From: Citrus sinensis
Lineage: Eukaryota > Streptophyta > Magnoliopsida > Sapindales > Rutaceae
Direction of reading: 5' to 3'
DNA: 64,000 nt
Assembly: GCF_022201045.2 (NCBI RefSeq)
Contig: NC_068558.1
Span: 48,029,501-48,093,500, forward strand
Part shown: piece after piece, positions 1 through 12,595 of the stretch
Layout of the letters: each line of letters opens with the position of its first letter
Position numbering within the stretch: the first letter of the stretch is position 1
Notes under the pieces: generated by a model
Told to the model about the DNA's origin: nothing
The model's database searches: none
The model's input: only the letters and a program-made list of their open reading frames with translations
Translations under genes and position numbers: made by a program

Positions 1-740
1 TTTTGTTTAACTTTTGCAGACATTTTCTAAAAAAAATTGGCCTCAAAGATGAGAAAATCATAGTTTGGCTACATAATAGTAAAGGGCATTAGCAGAAAGA
101 ATATGGATGAGAAATTGTGTTCATGTTATGTATTACTGAGTAAACACCTTGGCTGTTCTCTCTCCAGGAGAAGGGCAAAGCGAAAGCTGAAAAGGCCGGG
201 CATGAAATGAAGGTGAGGCAGGCCTGCTTCCCTCACTGGGTGAAGCTGATGAAGTGACAACAATTGACAATATAAGAAGTCAAAACAGCCTTGTGGCCTT
301 CAAAGATGGAAATGGTCCTCCTCAACATTCTTATCTGTTGATCTGGCAAATTGCCCCTGAAGACACTGTAGCAACAAGTGGAGAGCAATTCTTCTTGATA
401 CATACTACCGACCTGCCATGTTCTATTCGACTCAAAATGCTGTCTGTTATGATATTTTTCTTTTGCTCCAGAGAAGGTTTTTGGGCGGAGGTAGCTCTAG
501 TGCTCCTGCTAACTGCTGCATCCAAAATTATTTGTACAGCAGGCACTTGGTTGGGTTCTCTTCTGCTATTTGCCAGTGCACTCTACTTACACCTTAGAAC
601 CAATCAGAAGAACAGGTCAAGGCTTTATGTCATGCTCAAAGGTGGTCTAGCTCAGGCCGGTGCCTGGCTTCTGCTTAAGCTCTGCGCTGTCCACAATTGT
701 TTCTTCTGATCCGTGAGTACCGGATTATATTTTTACAGTG
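1..740 (+). other. Possible 3' end of an unidentified + strand gene
   Basis: A plausible acceptor (TTTTGCAG ending at 20) is followed by a short open stretch ending in TAG before 100. A second good acceptor (CTCTCCAG ending at 167) is followed by a 29-codon frame ending in TGA at 255-257. An overlapping frame stays open from 206 to 709 and encodes a hydrophobic stretch near its end. I recognise no family in any of these. The best reading is the last exon(s) and 3' untranslated region of a gene that begins before the window. The true reading frame cannot be decided without transcripts. Confidence 0.25.
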
Positions 741-1483
741 TATTTGTAAATAATGTGTCCGGCGAAGCGTGTCGTGGCAATTTCTGTGTCACCCAAATAG
801 AAACACGTTATTAAATTTAGAGTAGTTATCATTATTAAATGCTCGCGTATTTGAGTATGATATAATGGAATTGAATTTCTGCTTCTTCTAGAGACCCTCT
901 CTTCTTGGATTATTAATAACGTGAATCAAGATTTTCAGACCCTCCTTTTCTGTGGGCAAAATCTAACCTCAGATTGGAGATGGTAAATTTTCTTAGCAGA
1001 GCAAAAATCACAATACGGATGGAAAATTTGCGTGTTATTATGGATCTTGGTGCAAAAAACATCTGAGCTGACCCCTTCTGCTTATGCATAAGGTTTTCTC
1101 CGTATCTCTTCGTTTTTCCATCTGAATTGAAAGGGAATGAAATGATTTCACCTCTGCTGCCGAATATTGGAGACAAAAACAATGTCAGAAGATGCCGCGC
1201 TTCCAACTAAGAAATCAAATTATTTGTACATGCAGTAAGATACAAAAACTTGTTAAGCACATTGTTCATACTGTTTATATTTGATTTGAATTACTTTTAA
1301 GCATCACAGTAGGGTACCAAGAAATATGATTCCAGTTATGGAAACAAAAAAATTCTACCATTTTTTACTACAGTTTCAGGTCATTTATACTCAATAGGAT
1401 ACAATATAACTCAGCAGGGCATACAAAAGAGCAAAAGCAATTTGACCATGACATAAAAAATCTTGCAAAATATTGCCTGCTTG
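741..1483. other. Intergenic, no gene seen
   Basis: Between the leftmost transcript tail and the stop codon of the DUF212 gene I see no coding exon, RNA gene or repeat. The part nearest 1483 probably includes the 3' untranslated region of the minus-strand gene. A 97-codon minus-strand frame at 913-1206 has no recognisable domain and no splice-supported partner. Confidence 0.4.
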
Positions 1484-3621
1484 TTAGGTTGCAACTGAGC
1501 AACTCTGACAGCAGAAACAAGCCACTAGAATACCTAGCATAGCTCCAGCAAAGACCTGGGATGGGGTGTGGCCAAGAAGTTCCTTAAGTTTTCTTTGACT
1601 GATGGGATGACCCTGAAACAAGTCCTCAACAATCATATTAAGAACCTGCAACAAGATAGTAAAAGGAAATGATTCAGAAGACATTTCAAACGTGTAGATT
1701 ACTAGACACAAGTATCTAAAGAAAAATTCCATGCAGGCAAGGAAAAGAAACTATTGAGTAAAAACCAACAAAATTAAAACCAAAACCAACAGCTTTTCCG
1801 AGCCAATTTAGCTTGAATATGGCAGCTATGATCTCCTTGGAAGACTTTAGGGAACAAAAAGTTTTAATTTATTGCCCACAATGCAAACATAGCAAGGAAC
1901 TGGTCAGCTAATATGTTTGATCTCTTGTCAGCACAGTCAGTTTCCTTTTTATTTTGCAGAAAGTGTTCTAAGATTATTTGATATGATTACTTTTAGCTCA
2001 TCAGAGTATGCTCAAATCCACTCCAGAATAGCTTTTAAGAGATTACTGTGCTTTTAAGATATTTCCCATATAGAGCAAGCTTACAGCTATATGGTTCTGC
2101 CCACATTTTTGTGCCATGTACCTTTCTTCCCCACCTTTTTTATTTTGGGTTATAATTTTTTAACCTTACCTATGGGTACTCCTCCAAAAAAAAAATAAAA
2201 AATAAAAAATCCTTACCTTTGGTTACTTGTAATTGCATTATTGTTCATAAATCGCATTACGAACTTAGGATTGTGAAACATGAGTAATTTGATTAGTAGT
2301 GAATACATTGTTTCAGCTTATATAATTTAGACTACGGGGGAATCATCAAAAGCTGTCACTAGAGCTAAAACTTGAATGGCAACACAGGATCCTAAAGTTT
2401 GAAGTGTTATGCAGCCCAAGGTTGAAAGGATGAAAAAAAACACAGCCATTGAATGAAGCAGATGTAGCAAATAGATTATAGCAAGTCAGGGTCAGCAATG
2501 GTTCATCTCATGGTTTAATAAGAGCAATAGCCTAAGGATCATCTCATCTCAAATTTAGAAGGTACAATGGCAGAGCTTCTGGCATACTTGGCATTGCAAC
2601 AGCTCTGGCAACAATGTTGGTGACCTGTTTTAACGAACAGAAAGAAGCATAATGATTTTAACCTTTAATTACTAAACAAGTTCTATACTATTACCAACAC
2701 GAATGCAACAATACAAAGACAAACTGTTTACAGATTCATACCTCTAGCGGTCCACATATGAATAAAGAACTCAACCATTTCAAGAACAATTTTTCAGTCA
2801 CCAATAGAGAACATAGGATAGCCAACGCAAGCATTAAACCAAAAACAACAGAGAGAGAGAAAAATTCATGTTCTCACCTCAGCTTGCATCCCAGCATGGC
2901 GTCTAACACCAATAGCATCATACATAACAATCAAACTAAACCCCAAACAAACAGGAAATAACGAGTCTGCCACTCCATGACAAAGCGCCACTGACGTAGT
3001 CAAAGCTGTACAAAGAGCCGAATGCGAAGACGGCATTCCTCCAGAAGCAAACAACAACCTCAAATCCCATTTTCTCTCCACAAAGAAATTCAAAAACACT
3101 TTTGTCGATTGCGCTATCATCCACGCAAACAAACCAGACACAAACGTGGGGTTCGCCGCCAATGTCGCGACGAAAGGACTGATTTTGACTTTAGCGGTTG
3201 ACGTCACGCTTAATAAAGCCGCCCCAAACGCTCCGGTTTGTAAGTAGTCGTTGCTGTTTTGGTCTATGACATTGATGTTCTCTAACTGACTGCTATGAGC
3301 TTGTAAACGTGAAGCCCATTTCTTAGTTTGCGAAGAGGCCAAGCCTTTGATGGACTGCAAGATTGGGAACAAAACACAAAAAGGGTTTACAGGGAAATTC
3401 CTTTTATGATTATGATTATCAGTATCGTTGTTATTGTTATATTCTGGCTGGGGGTTTTGGGGATTTGAAGGTGTACCTTTGACGCAAAAGGCGATGACGG
3501 AAGAGGCTCTGAGTTTGTTAAAATGAGTGAATTTGAAGAAAGACAAGCGAGTTGGCGGCAGAGGTTTGGTTTTGCCGAAACGGAGAGAGTTCGAAGTTGG
3601 TTTTATTGTAAGAGCGTCCAT
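1484..3621 (-). CDS. Acid phosphatase/vanadium-dependent haloperoxidase-related (DUF212) protein, probably plastid-targeted
   Basis: Two exons: 3621-2878 and 1645-1484, joined in phase 0 by a canonical GT-AG intron of 1232 bases, giving 301 residues. The first ~80 residues are rich in Ser, Thr, Asn and basic residues and look like a chloroplast transit region. The mature part has the DUF212 hallmarks: a hydrophobic helix, the motif GGMPSSHSALCTAL, then YDAIGVRRHAGMQAE at the splice junction, and a C-terminal segment with LLGHTPSQVFAGAMLGI. The SH and RRHAG motifs recall the phosphatase/haloperoxidase active site, but the biochemical activity of this plant family is unproven. Several weakly hydrophobic segments suggest a membrane protein. 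The gene is divergent from the dynamin gene at 4511. Start chosen at the first ATG of the long open frame. Confidence 0.85.
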
Positions 3622-4510
3622 GGAAGTCGGGAGATAATGTTTTTGCGTCTTAAAAGTTCAGATTGCATTTCAAGGAGAGAATTGGGAAGGTCGTGTACTT
3701 GTGTGTGAAGAAAAGAAACTGGCCTGGATTGTTGGAGAAGAGAGCATTTGCCGAATGGTGACTGAGATCACTATTATATCTTTAGAAGTGTTTATATGAG
3801 GTTACTTACTACCGCCACTAGATCATGCCAACATGATGTGGTGGATAAAGAGCCCTGGATGACCTTGTTATAACGAGGATGCCACTCAGGGCACATGTTT
3901 TTTTCTAAAGGAATATGCTTGATAAGCGGCTTTTAAGTTTTGAAATTAAATGGAAAAGGGCCTGGACTAGATAGAATCAGTGGACCGTATAAGATCCATT
4001 TAAATTGTGGATCGCTTTCCTATTCTTAACGCGGCTTTTGCGGTCCTCGTAGGCTTTATACAAAATTCTAATGACGTGTGAACCTTGAATTACAAAAAAC
4101 AAAAATATTCTTTTATTTATTTATTTTTGTTAGTATTGTTTATATTTACATCTTACCAGCTACCACTTAAAAAAAAAATAAAAAAAAATCATATCATATG
4201 TTTAATTCCCTCCAAACATGAGGGGTACATTCAGTCAATTAAATGAAATTGAAATTGAAAGAAAAAGCTGGTTGTTACCGTTAGAAAATTTCCGCGGTCT
4301 CCGCCTCTCACGTCGAACTGTTCTATTTCCCCGGTTCGTTCACCGATCCAAAATCAACATGGCCAATCCCTCCTCCCTCCCTTTCTTTCTCTTTCCAAAG
4401 CCAAAATTTCAAATCAATACATCCGATAAACAACCCCCCGAGTCGACTCACTATCCGAGTCACACACCACCACCACCAATCAACTCAGCGATCAGAATCA
4501 GTCCACACTC
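3622..4510. promoter_or_regulatory. Shared divergent promoter region
   Basis: The DUF212 gene (leftward) and the dynamin gene (rightward) start 889 bases apart with no gene between them, so this interval must hold both promoters and both 5' untranslated regions. The part just before 4511 is pyrimidine- and C-rich (4360-4480), as is usual for plant 5' leaders. A long A/T run at 4168-4190 lies mid-interval. No individual element is claimed. Confidence 0.5.
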
Positions 4511-7500
4511 ATGGATAATTTGATCACATTAGTGAATAAGATTCAAAGAGCGTGTACGGCCCTAGGCGATCACGGCGAAGAAAGCGCGTTGCCCACTCTC
4601 TGGGACTCCTTACCTTCCATCGCCGTTGTCGGTGGCCAGGTAATGCCGACGGCTTGTTTTCTTGATTTTGTGTTACCATCACATCAATTTTTTCGACAGA
4701 AATCGCAAGTTTCGAGCTATATTGGGCGACTTTTTGTTTGATCTGAAACAATGCTTAACTTGTTATTGGATTGCATTTTCCGTGCCTAACGCCTTCTTTT
4801 CTGGCGCTTCAATTCGCTTTGCATTCTGTTGCACTGGCATTAGTTGCAGAAGATCTTGTCTTGTTCTCTATTATATTTCATTTTCATAATTTTGATTTGC
4901 TATCAATTATCGATCTTTGTTCTCTTTTCTCTGCAAATATTTTGGGATTTTGTTAATAACCGATGTTGACAAATAAGTACACTCTATGTACAAATTTAAA
5001 TGTTTGCTTAAACGATACAAGAGATAATGGCTAATTGTAGGGTAGTTCATTTACTGTGAATGCATTCTATGATAATTTCTAGTACCCGATCCTTCTTGAG
5101 GAAGAATTTAATAACCAATGTTGACAGATAAGCACACTGCATATGCAAATTTAAATGTTTGCTTAAATTAGTTCATATATTATTCTTGACTATTCTTTGT
5201 TATACAATAGTTAATGGCTAATTTGTAGGGTAGTTGGTTGTAGCACAAAAGGATACTTTGAACTTGTGTAGCTGGATGTATGATGCTAACTAATATATAG
5301 CTTCTTCTCACAAAAAGAAATAAATAGATCAATAAACTAATATATAAGTTCATCTACTATGAATGCATTCTATGATAAATGCTATTATCTCATCCTTCTT
5401 GAGGAAGGATCTAATGAATCTTCATAATTCTTTTATGATTTATAGAGCTCTGGAAAGTCTTCAGTGTTGGAAAGTGTTGTTGGAAAAGACTTTTTGCCTC
5501 GTGGATCAGGTAATTTAAATTGTTACCTCTTTTCATTGTGCTGTGTATATGCAGATGATATTCATAATTTGTTTGGCAGCATCTAAAATGGAAACACCTC
5601 ATGTGCAGGGATTGTTACTCGGAGACCTCTAGTCTTGCAGCTTCATAAGATTCAAGAAGGAAAAGAATATGCAGAGTTTATGCATCTTCCAAGAAAGAGG
5701 TTCAATGACTTCGGTATGTTCTTTTTTTTTTTTTTTGTAAGACAGAATAAAAGTGCCTTGTTTCATCATTTGTATTTGCTATTTGTGATTGTGAAACCCG
5801 TTCTTCCAATTCTTAAATGCAGTATCTATATTTTGGTTATTCCACCTTGGATGCTAATTTAATTGGTAGTTTGTATGTAGCTGCTGTGAGGAAAGAGATT
5901 TCTGATGAGACTGATCGAGAGACTGGTCGTTCGAAAGCAATCTCTACTGTTCCTATCCATTTAAGTATATTTTCTCCTAATGGTGAGTCAGGAAAGTTGT
6001 AGTACTGCTCATTATAAATTGTGTGGCTGCTATTAGTTTGTGGTTGGATGACTGAACTATTTATGGCTAGGTAATTTAATTTAATTCGTTGAAGAATAGT
6101 TCCCATTCTAGTGTTGGTCGGTCCAATTTGACTTGTCAAATACATATTGACATATGGTATATCAGGTGTATTAGATTAATAGAGGCTGCATAGAAACTGG
6201 CTCCTACAATCATTTCATTATTAGTTTTGATGTTCCTTACAATTGGTATGCATTTTTCAGTAAAATAGCTTTTTCTTAAAATTATTTTTACTATTATTAT
6301 TTTTGCAGCTATCTGATACACATTTTACAACTGTTTCACTATGCAGTTGTGAACTTGACCCTGATTGATCTTCCTGGACTTACAAAAGTTGCTGTTGGTG
6401 GGTTATGTCCCTTAATTGTGTACTTTCTAGTTCTGTATTTAGTTTAGTATGAGAATTTCCTTAATTGTATATCCTCTAGTTCTGCATTTAGTTTAATACG
6501 AGAATTATTTATGAAACTGATGCTGATTGGTTTACAGACGGTCAACCTGAGAGCATCGTGCAAGACATCGAAAATATGGTTAGGTCCTATATTGAAAAGG
6601 TAATAATCATTAGAATTCTGAACTTTAAAGACCTCATGTAACCGTATAAAAAGTACTGTCTCATAGAATTTGTGAGACCTTTTGACCAAGTTTGGTGTTT
6701 CAAAAATATGCCAATTTTGGTATAGTTTCTAAGTTCAACGAGTTTGGAGTAATTTATATCATTTCATAAATCATGGAATTTTTATTTATTTCTATTAGTT
6801 TCTGTTCATCAGGGATGAATATATATATATATATTCTTTTTCAAGTTAAGCTTTTATTAATTTACTTCTGCACTGTAATGCAGCCCAATTGTATTATTCT
6901 GGCAATTTCTCCTGCCAATCAGGACCTTGCAACATCAGATGCAATTAAGATCTCTCGTGAAGTTGATCCTAGAGGTAGGATTTATAAAAATTCTTATGGA
7001 CCATAATATGCATTTCACCTGTTACTCAAGTGGTTGCTTGATGATTCACATCTATGTTGACAGCATAGGTTGGCTTCAGAAAATATTGCAGAAAGAAAAA
7101 ACTAGGTAGTCAGAGAAATCAGTTAAAACATTAATGACATAGGTTGTAGGAGGAAACAGAAAACTGATGAATTTTCATTTCTAGGGGTCAACTGTGAAGA
7201 GAAACTGCCCTGTTGATGGGTTGGATTTGGTGGGCCTCATCTTGCTGTGATGAGTCTCCAGAGGCAGTTGTTTTGTTGTAATAAGACTGTCCTTCAGTTA
7301 TTTTGCTAGTATATTTATTATCTTGATTGGTTGTATGCTTAGCTTTTATTCTCATCTCATGCTCTCTTTGTGCGTATCATTTGTTGACTTTGTATGGACT
7401 ACAAATACTTGCCAACTAAGCAAAGAAAAAAGAAAAAGAAAAAAAATTATGGGACAACGTGGATTTTAGCTTTCGTAGCCTCTTAACCATTTTCAGTTGT

Positions 7501-10500
7501 TTGGTTATCAAACTTCAGGGGACAGGACATTTGGTGTTCTAACAAAGATTGATCTTATGGACAAAGGTACCGATGCAGTTGATGTAAGTTTGTCTTCTGT
7601 TGGACAAGGCTAAGTTATCTGATGATATTTTGTAAACTTATTCTGAAGTCTGTTCTTCTGCATCACATTATGAAGCCTGCTGCATAAATAGAATTTATAG
7701 GGCATTGTTCTGTTCAAATGCAATGATTTTTTTTAACATATAAAATTTGGTTTGTTGAGTATAGTTCACATCATTGGGTCAAAAAGCTGATTTTGTTATT
7801 TTTGTTTGACATTTTTGAAGCTAGCAAGTAATCCTTTTATGATTTATGGGGTTTTACGTACTAGTTAGTATTGCATTCAATTGTATTTGCTGTTTTGCTG
7901 ATGATCTAATTTTGTTTCACAAATTTTAGGTGACAGGTTTTAATTAGGTCATGAATAAATATATTTTAATCTAAAGGTTTTTCGACTAGCAGAACTAGTA
8001 AAACTTTTGGGCAGAACTAGGAAAACTTTTGGGTGCAGATGCAAAGAGTAATACCAAAATTATGATGACTCAGAGGTACATCATATGTGTCTTTTTACAT
8101 AATATATGGTGTATGATTTGTAACAACAAGCAGGATCGCTATTAAAATTCCTTGCTGTTGCTCGTTTTTTGAATGTGATGATATCAATTTTTTCAGCAAA
8201 AAAGAAAAAGCCAAACATTTTGAACCAGCGTAAAGTCTTTACTCTATTTTTCTTTTTGATGCCGTTTGGGAATCTAATGACTGACATGTGGTATTCAATT
8301 CATTATTATGCTTTCCTCCTAATATTTTGGATTTTAGATCCTTGAAGGAAAATCATATAAGCTACGGTATCCTTGGATTGGTGTTGTTAATCGCTCTCAA
8401 GCTGATATTAACAAAAGTGTTGATATGATCGCTGCTCGGCGTAGAGAGCATGAGTACTTTAAAAACAGCCCTGAGTATGGTCATCTCACTGACAGGATGG
8501 GTTCTGAGTATCTTGGAAAAGTGCTTTCTAAGGTATGAAGGATTTTCATATTTTACTTTATGCGATTATGTTCTGTTGTTTCTTACCCTTGGCTTTGAGG
8601 TTAGTTTGATGAACAGAAATGTCTAATATTGAACAATAATAATTTGATTAGTACATTTGCCAACAGAAAACTGGACAACCTGGAAATACTCGTTCTTGTG
8701 CATTTAGATTGACAATTTCTTAGGGGTGGGCAAAAAAACCGTAGTGTTAAAAAAACCGAACCGAACCGACGGTTTTTTCTAATTCGGTTCGGTTTTTATT
8801 TTTTAAAAAACCGAATATACCGTTTGTAAAAAAAACCGAAATGTCGGTTCGGTATTCGGTTCACTTAGCTGAACAGAAAAACCGAACCGAAAAACCGAAT
8901 TATTTTTTTATTTTATTCAAATCAAACATGATTTTATTCAAATCAAACATGATTTTATTCAAATCAAACATGATTTTATTCAAATCAAACATGTGTTATT
9001 TCTCTTTATAACATTATGATTATGTTTATATAGATGGAGTATTGGAGTTTGGTTATGTATTTTGAAATTTTAATATTTCATATTTTGGGAGTATCTTATT
9101 AATAGTTAGTAAGATATTAGTGATAAAATGTGTTTTGAATACTTTGTATTTATTGTTAATATTTGTAATAAAATTAGGATAAATTAATTGTTGAAAAAAA
9201 TTATTACATTCATGAGGCCCAATGGACTAAAAAATTAAAAATTAAAAATAAGCTCAATAGGCCAAGAACCGAAAAAACCGAACCGAACCGAACCGATCCG
9301 AAAAGAACCGTTTGAGTTCGGTTTTTATTGAGTTCGGTTCTTATTCGGTTCTTTTTATAAAATAACCGATTTAAATCGGTTCTACTTAATTTCGAACCGA
9401 ACCGAACCGAACCGTGCCCACCCCTACAATTTCTTCCCTTATTTTGTCAATTTCCCATTGGTGGTAGTCTGTATAAATTGAGTATTGTCGTTCTAGTGAT
9501 CCGTTTCAACTCTTCACTAAACAAAACATGGTTAATTTTTCAGCATTTGGAAACTGTCATCAAGTCTCGTATCCCTGGTCTTCAGTCTCTGATAAGCAAA
9601 ACTATTTCTGAATTAGAAGCAGAACTGACCCGTCTTGGGAAGCCAATTGCGAATGATGCTGGAGTAAGCATTTTGTTTTATTCTTTGCGTTTCATTTTTT
9701 GAGTTCCCTCTCTTCTCTCTAGACTTAGTTTAATACCTATCAATGTTTTTAGAGGATATTGGGCGCTTAGATATGAGATGATGATGTTTTGGATCATTTC
9801 TCTGCTCCACTATCTATTTTTCCTTATTTTTCATATCTTTGGAGGAAGCTTGCATAGTGAGATATTGTAATCTTCCCTTTTTTCCTCTATTGCAGGGAAA
9901 ATTGTACACAGCAATGGAAATTTCCCGTGCTTTTGATCAAATATTCAAAGAACATCTTGATGGCGTGTATGTATTCTGATGTTGTGTTTTACCTTTATAA
10001 ATTGTGTTTACTTATCTGGAGTGTAGATGCTAATCTTGTTGGTGTTTCTGATTTGATTTTCGGAATGATGATAACCAATGTTTTCAGCCGCCCTGGTGGT
10101 GATAAAATCTATGGTGTGTTTGACAATCAACTTCCTGCTGGTTTGAAGAGATTGCAATTTGACAAACATCTTTCAATGGACAATGTCAGAAAGTTAATTA
10201 CTGAAGCTGATGGATATCAACCACATCTGATAGCTCCGGAACAAGGATATCGCCGTCTGATTGAATCTTGTTTAGTAACCATCAGAGGTCCTGCTGAGGC
10301 GGCTGTTGATGCAGTATGCATTCATTTTCATATCAGTCGTAATTTGACAATTGATGTCTTATGATTTATCTCTAAGCAATTGAGAAGGAATTTGGCTATT
10401 TAGGGATAAGTATGTGACGTATTCATTCCTAAATGATTTTTCCTTCAAAGGTGAACTTTTATCCTTAGAAAAATTTCACAAAGCCTGTGTTTCTTGTGTC

Positions 10501-12595
10501 AGAGTTGTCTTTTAAGCAATCATTCTGCTATCACATCAATCTGGGTTTTCTTGATGTAAAAAATTTGTACAATTTTCTCCATCTTAATTGGCTCATTTGA
10601 TAATAGTAAGGAAAGTCACACTATTTGGAAAATGCTTTACAGAAAACCTTGTCAATTTTTTTGTAAGTACTTCGTCATTTATTTTTCCATGAATAGTATG
10701 AAATGTGGTTTGTGTTTATTGTGCACTTTTTCAGTACTTGCAACACTGTTGTCTTTCTGTTGCTTATTACTTCTGTTTTATTTGATTGATACCTGCTTTT
10801 GGAATGATTACAGATTCACGGTATACTGAAGGAGCTGGTTCAGAAGTCTATTAGTGAGACTGTGGCAAGTCCTTAACCATGCTAATCTAAGGAGTCCTGT
10901 TATCTTTGCATTTTTAAACTTTAATAATTCTAACAAACACAGTTTGATATGTTAATTAGGGGAAAAAAGAAACTAAGGCATAAAGGAGATATGCTGATTT
11001 ATTATTATTTTGGAAATGATAAACTGTGTCGCTAGGGAGTTTTGAGTTTTGAACTAAGGTTATGTTTGGTATTAAGGTGCTATGACTTAAAGGTTGCAGT
11101 TGCTGTGGAAAAAAAATTGTAATTATGAAATAAATATTGATAGTGTGATGAATATGACTTAAATAATAAATTTGACAAAAATAATAAAAATATCATAGGT
11201 TTTTTATCATAAAAGTGTGGGATAAAATTAACTTAACTTTCAAAATACAACAGATAAAGTCTATCAAATATTGTAATGCTGTAACTTTTGAGCTACAGCT
11301 GCCAAATCATGACACCAAGCAGGGCGTAAATGGATATCACACAGACACTGTTACCTGAAATAGCTTTATTTTTCTTTGAAATATTTTTTTTCTATTAACA
11401 AGACATTCAACCACAGTCATCTTTTTGTTCCTTTTGTTTACTTTTTTTCAATAAAGCTAGCTAAAGGTATATCTATTCATTCTGCATATAGGAATTAAAG
11501 CAATACCCTACTTTGAGAGTGGAAGTAGGAAATGCAGCTATTCAGTCATTGGAAAGGATGAGGGATGAAAGCAGGCGAGCAACTCTACAGCTAGTTGACA
11601 TGGAGTGTTGTTACTTGACTGTTGAGTTTTTCCGGAAGCTTCCTCAAGATGCTGAGAAGGGTGGCAATCCAACACATTCAATATTTGATAGATATAGTGA
11701 CACATATCTCCGACGAATTGGTAAGTAGTAAAAAATGCCTGTAAGAATGGTGAGTTTGAGTTGAATGAATCTTTATTCTGAAAAAAAAAGTTTGGCAAAA
11801 ACCCCTATCTATTAAATGAATCCCTCTAGTAGCTGTGATCCTATGGCCTCCGCCACTGTTAGTTAGTGTTATCTTGATGAGTTTTTTAAGGTTATTTTGT
11901 CTGCTGAACAGGTCAGGTCTACTTAGACTGAGATTTTACTTGCATGGTTTTCAGTTTATCTTACTGTTAAGAATTTGACCAATGCATGAAAATTTGGGGG
12001 GTTTTCCTATTCTGAAACACCTATCTATTCAAGAGACTGCATCACATTAGAGCTTGGCCACAGCATTTTACTTGGTTTGTGTGGTTCTGGTGGGTTACTT
12101 GCACTGGGAGTGATTGCGCGTTTTCTCACTTCCTAATTTGCGTTGGGCTAATATGGTTTCATTTTGGTATTGTTTCTCTGGAAACAAACAGGGAGCACTG
12201 TCCTGTCCTATGTCAACATGGTTTGTGCAAGTTTGAGACACTCTATTCCGAAATCAGTTGTATATTGTCAAGTACGTGAGGCCAAACGGAGTTTACTAGA
12301 TTACTTTTTTGCTGAGCTGGGCAAAAAGGAGGTGGGTAATCTATGCTAGACACGTCACGCAGTCGCACACAGCTGCTTCCCCTTGTTTCACTTTCCTTCT
12401 TTCTTTCAAAGTAGAAAAAAAAAAGTCTGAATTCTAAAAGTCTCTCCTCTATAATTTTTATTGCAGATTAAACAGTTGTCTTCTTTATTGGATGAGGATC
12501 CAGCAGTCATGCAGCGCCGAACCAATCTTGCAAAAAGACTGGAGTTATACAGAAGTGCCCAGTCAGAGATTGAGATGGTTGCTTGGGATAAGTAG
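4511..12595 (+). CDS. DRP1: Dynamin-related protein 1 (phragmoplastin, DRP1A/B-like)
   Basis: Sixteen exons: 4511-4639, 5446-5509, 5609-5713, 5881-5982, 6347-6397, 6538-6599, 6884-6974, 7519-7583, 8338-8532, 9544-9663, 9896-9966, 10088-10313, 10814-10864, 11492-11720, 12192-12331, 12467-12595. They sum to 1830 bases, or 609 residues, the usual size for plant DRP1. GTPase motifs: G1 GGQSSGKS (41-48), DLPG (141-144), TKID (210-213), NRSQ (241-244). The middle domain and C-terminal GTPase effector domain follow, with no PH or proline-rich domain, as expected for DRP1. The N-terminus ([16 protein letters not shown]) resembles the DRP1A/B branch rather than DRP1C/E. In the family, it is a large GTPase that tubulates membrane at the growing cell plate and at clathrin-coated pits of the plasma membrane. 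Intron 13 appears to use a GC donor. Introns 9 and 13 carry transposable elements. Confidence 0.96.
4952..5410. repeat. Imperfect duplication inside DRP1 intron 1
   Basis: Two segments occur twice in the same order: one beginning AATAACCGATGTTGACA (4952 and again near 5110), and one containing GAATGCATTCTATGATAA and CCTTCTTGAGGAAG (5060-5106 and 5362-5408). The second pair is separated by extra sequence, so this is an old local duplication plus insertion. No function is evident. Confidence 0.7.
6411..6511. repeat. Short tandem duplication in DRP1 intron 5
   Basis: A unit of about 50 bases containing CTTAATTGT, CTAGTTCTG and ATTTAGTTTA is present twice in tandem with a few substitutions. It lies wholly in intron 5 and does not touch the splice sites. 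Confidence 0.7.
8721..9426. mobile_element. Non-autonomous hAT-type element (706 bp) in DRP1 intron 9
   Basis: The element begins TAGGGGTGGGCA and ends with the exact inverted complement TGCCCACCCCTA minus its outermost spacing differences, giving 12-base terminal inverted repeats. It is flanked by a perfect 8-base duplication CAATTTCT (8713-8720 and 9427-9434), as expected for hAT insertions. Subterminal arrays of CCGAACCGAA and its complement crowd both ends and could be transposase-binding repeats. The interior has a four-copy 21-base tandem repeat and no coding capacity. It sits in a spliceable intron, so the host gene is intact. Confidence 0.85.
8910..8993. repeat. Four perfect copies of a 21-base unit
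   Basis: Copies at 8910-8930, 8931-8951, 8952-8972 and 8973-8993 are identical and contain TTTATTCAAATCAAACATG. Perfect identity points to a recent expansion inside the hAT-type element. Confidence 0.95.
10862..10870 (+). other. Probable GC-AG intron donor of DRP1 intron 13
   Basis: After the codons for SISET the sequence reads GTGGCAAGT. Splicing at GTG|GCAAGT uses a GC donor with the classic strong consensus and adds a Val, giving SETVELKQYP, which as recalled agrees with DRP1A. Splicing at |GTGGCA would use a poor GT donor and lose the Val. Both keep the frame. Confidence 0.65.
11058..11326. mobile_element. Tourist/Harbinger-type MITE in DRP1 intron 13
   Basis: A 269-base segment flanked by the 3-base duplication TAA (11055-11057, 11327-11329). 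Its ends resemble the Tourist consensus: GGTTATGTTTGGT at the left and the complement of CGCCCTGCTTGGT at the right. The interior shares AGCTACAGCTG with the element at 42674-42946. No coding capacity. Confidence 0.65.

Noticed and set aside
8910..8993. CRISPR-like spaced repeat
   Set aside because: The 21-base units are directly adjacent without spacers, and the genome is eukaryotic.
8750..9420. Telomere-like or satellite array of CCGAACC words
   Set aside because: The unit differs from the plant telomere CCCTAAA, and the words are confined within a bounded hAT-type element with target duplications.
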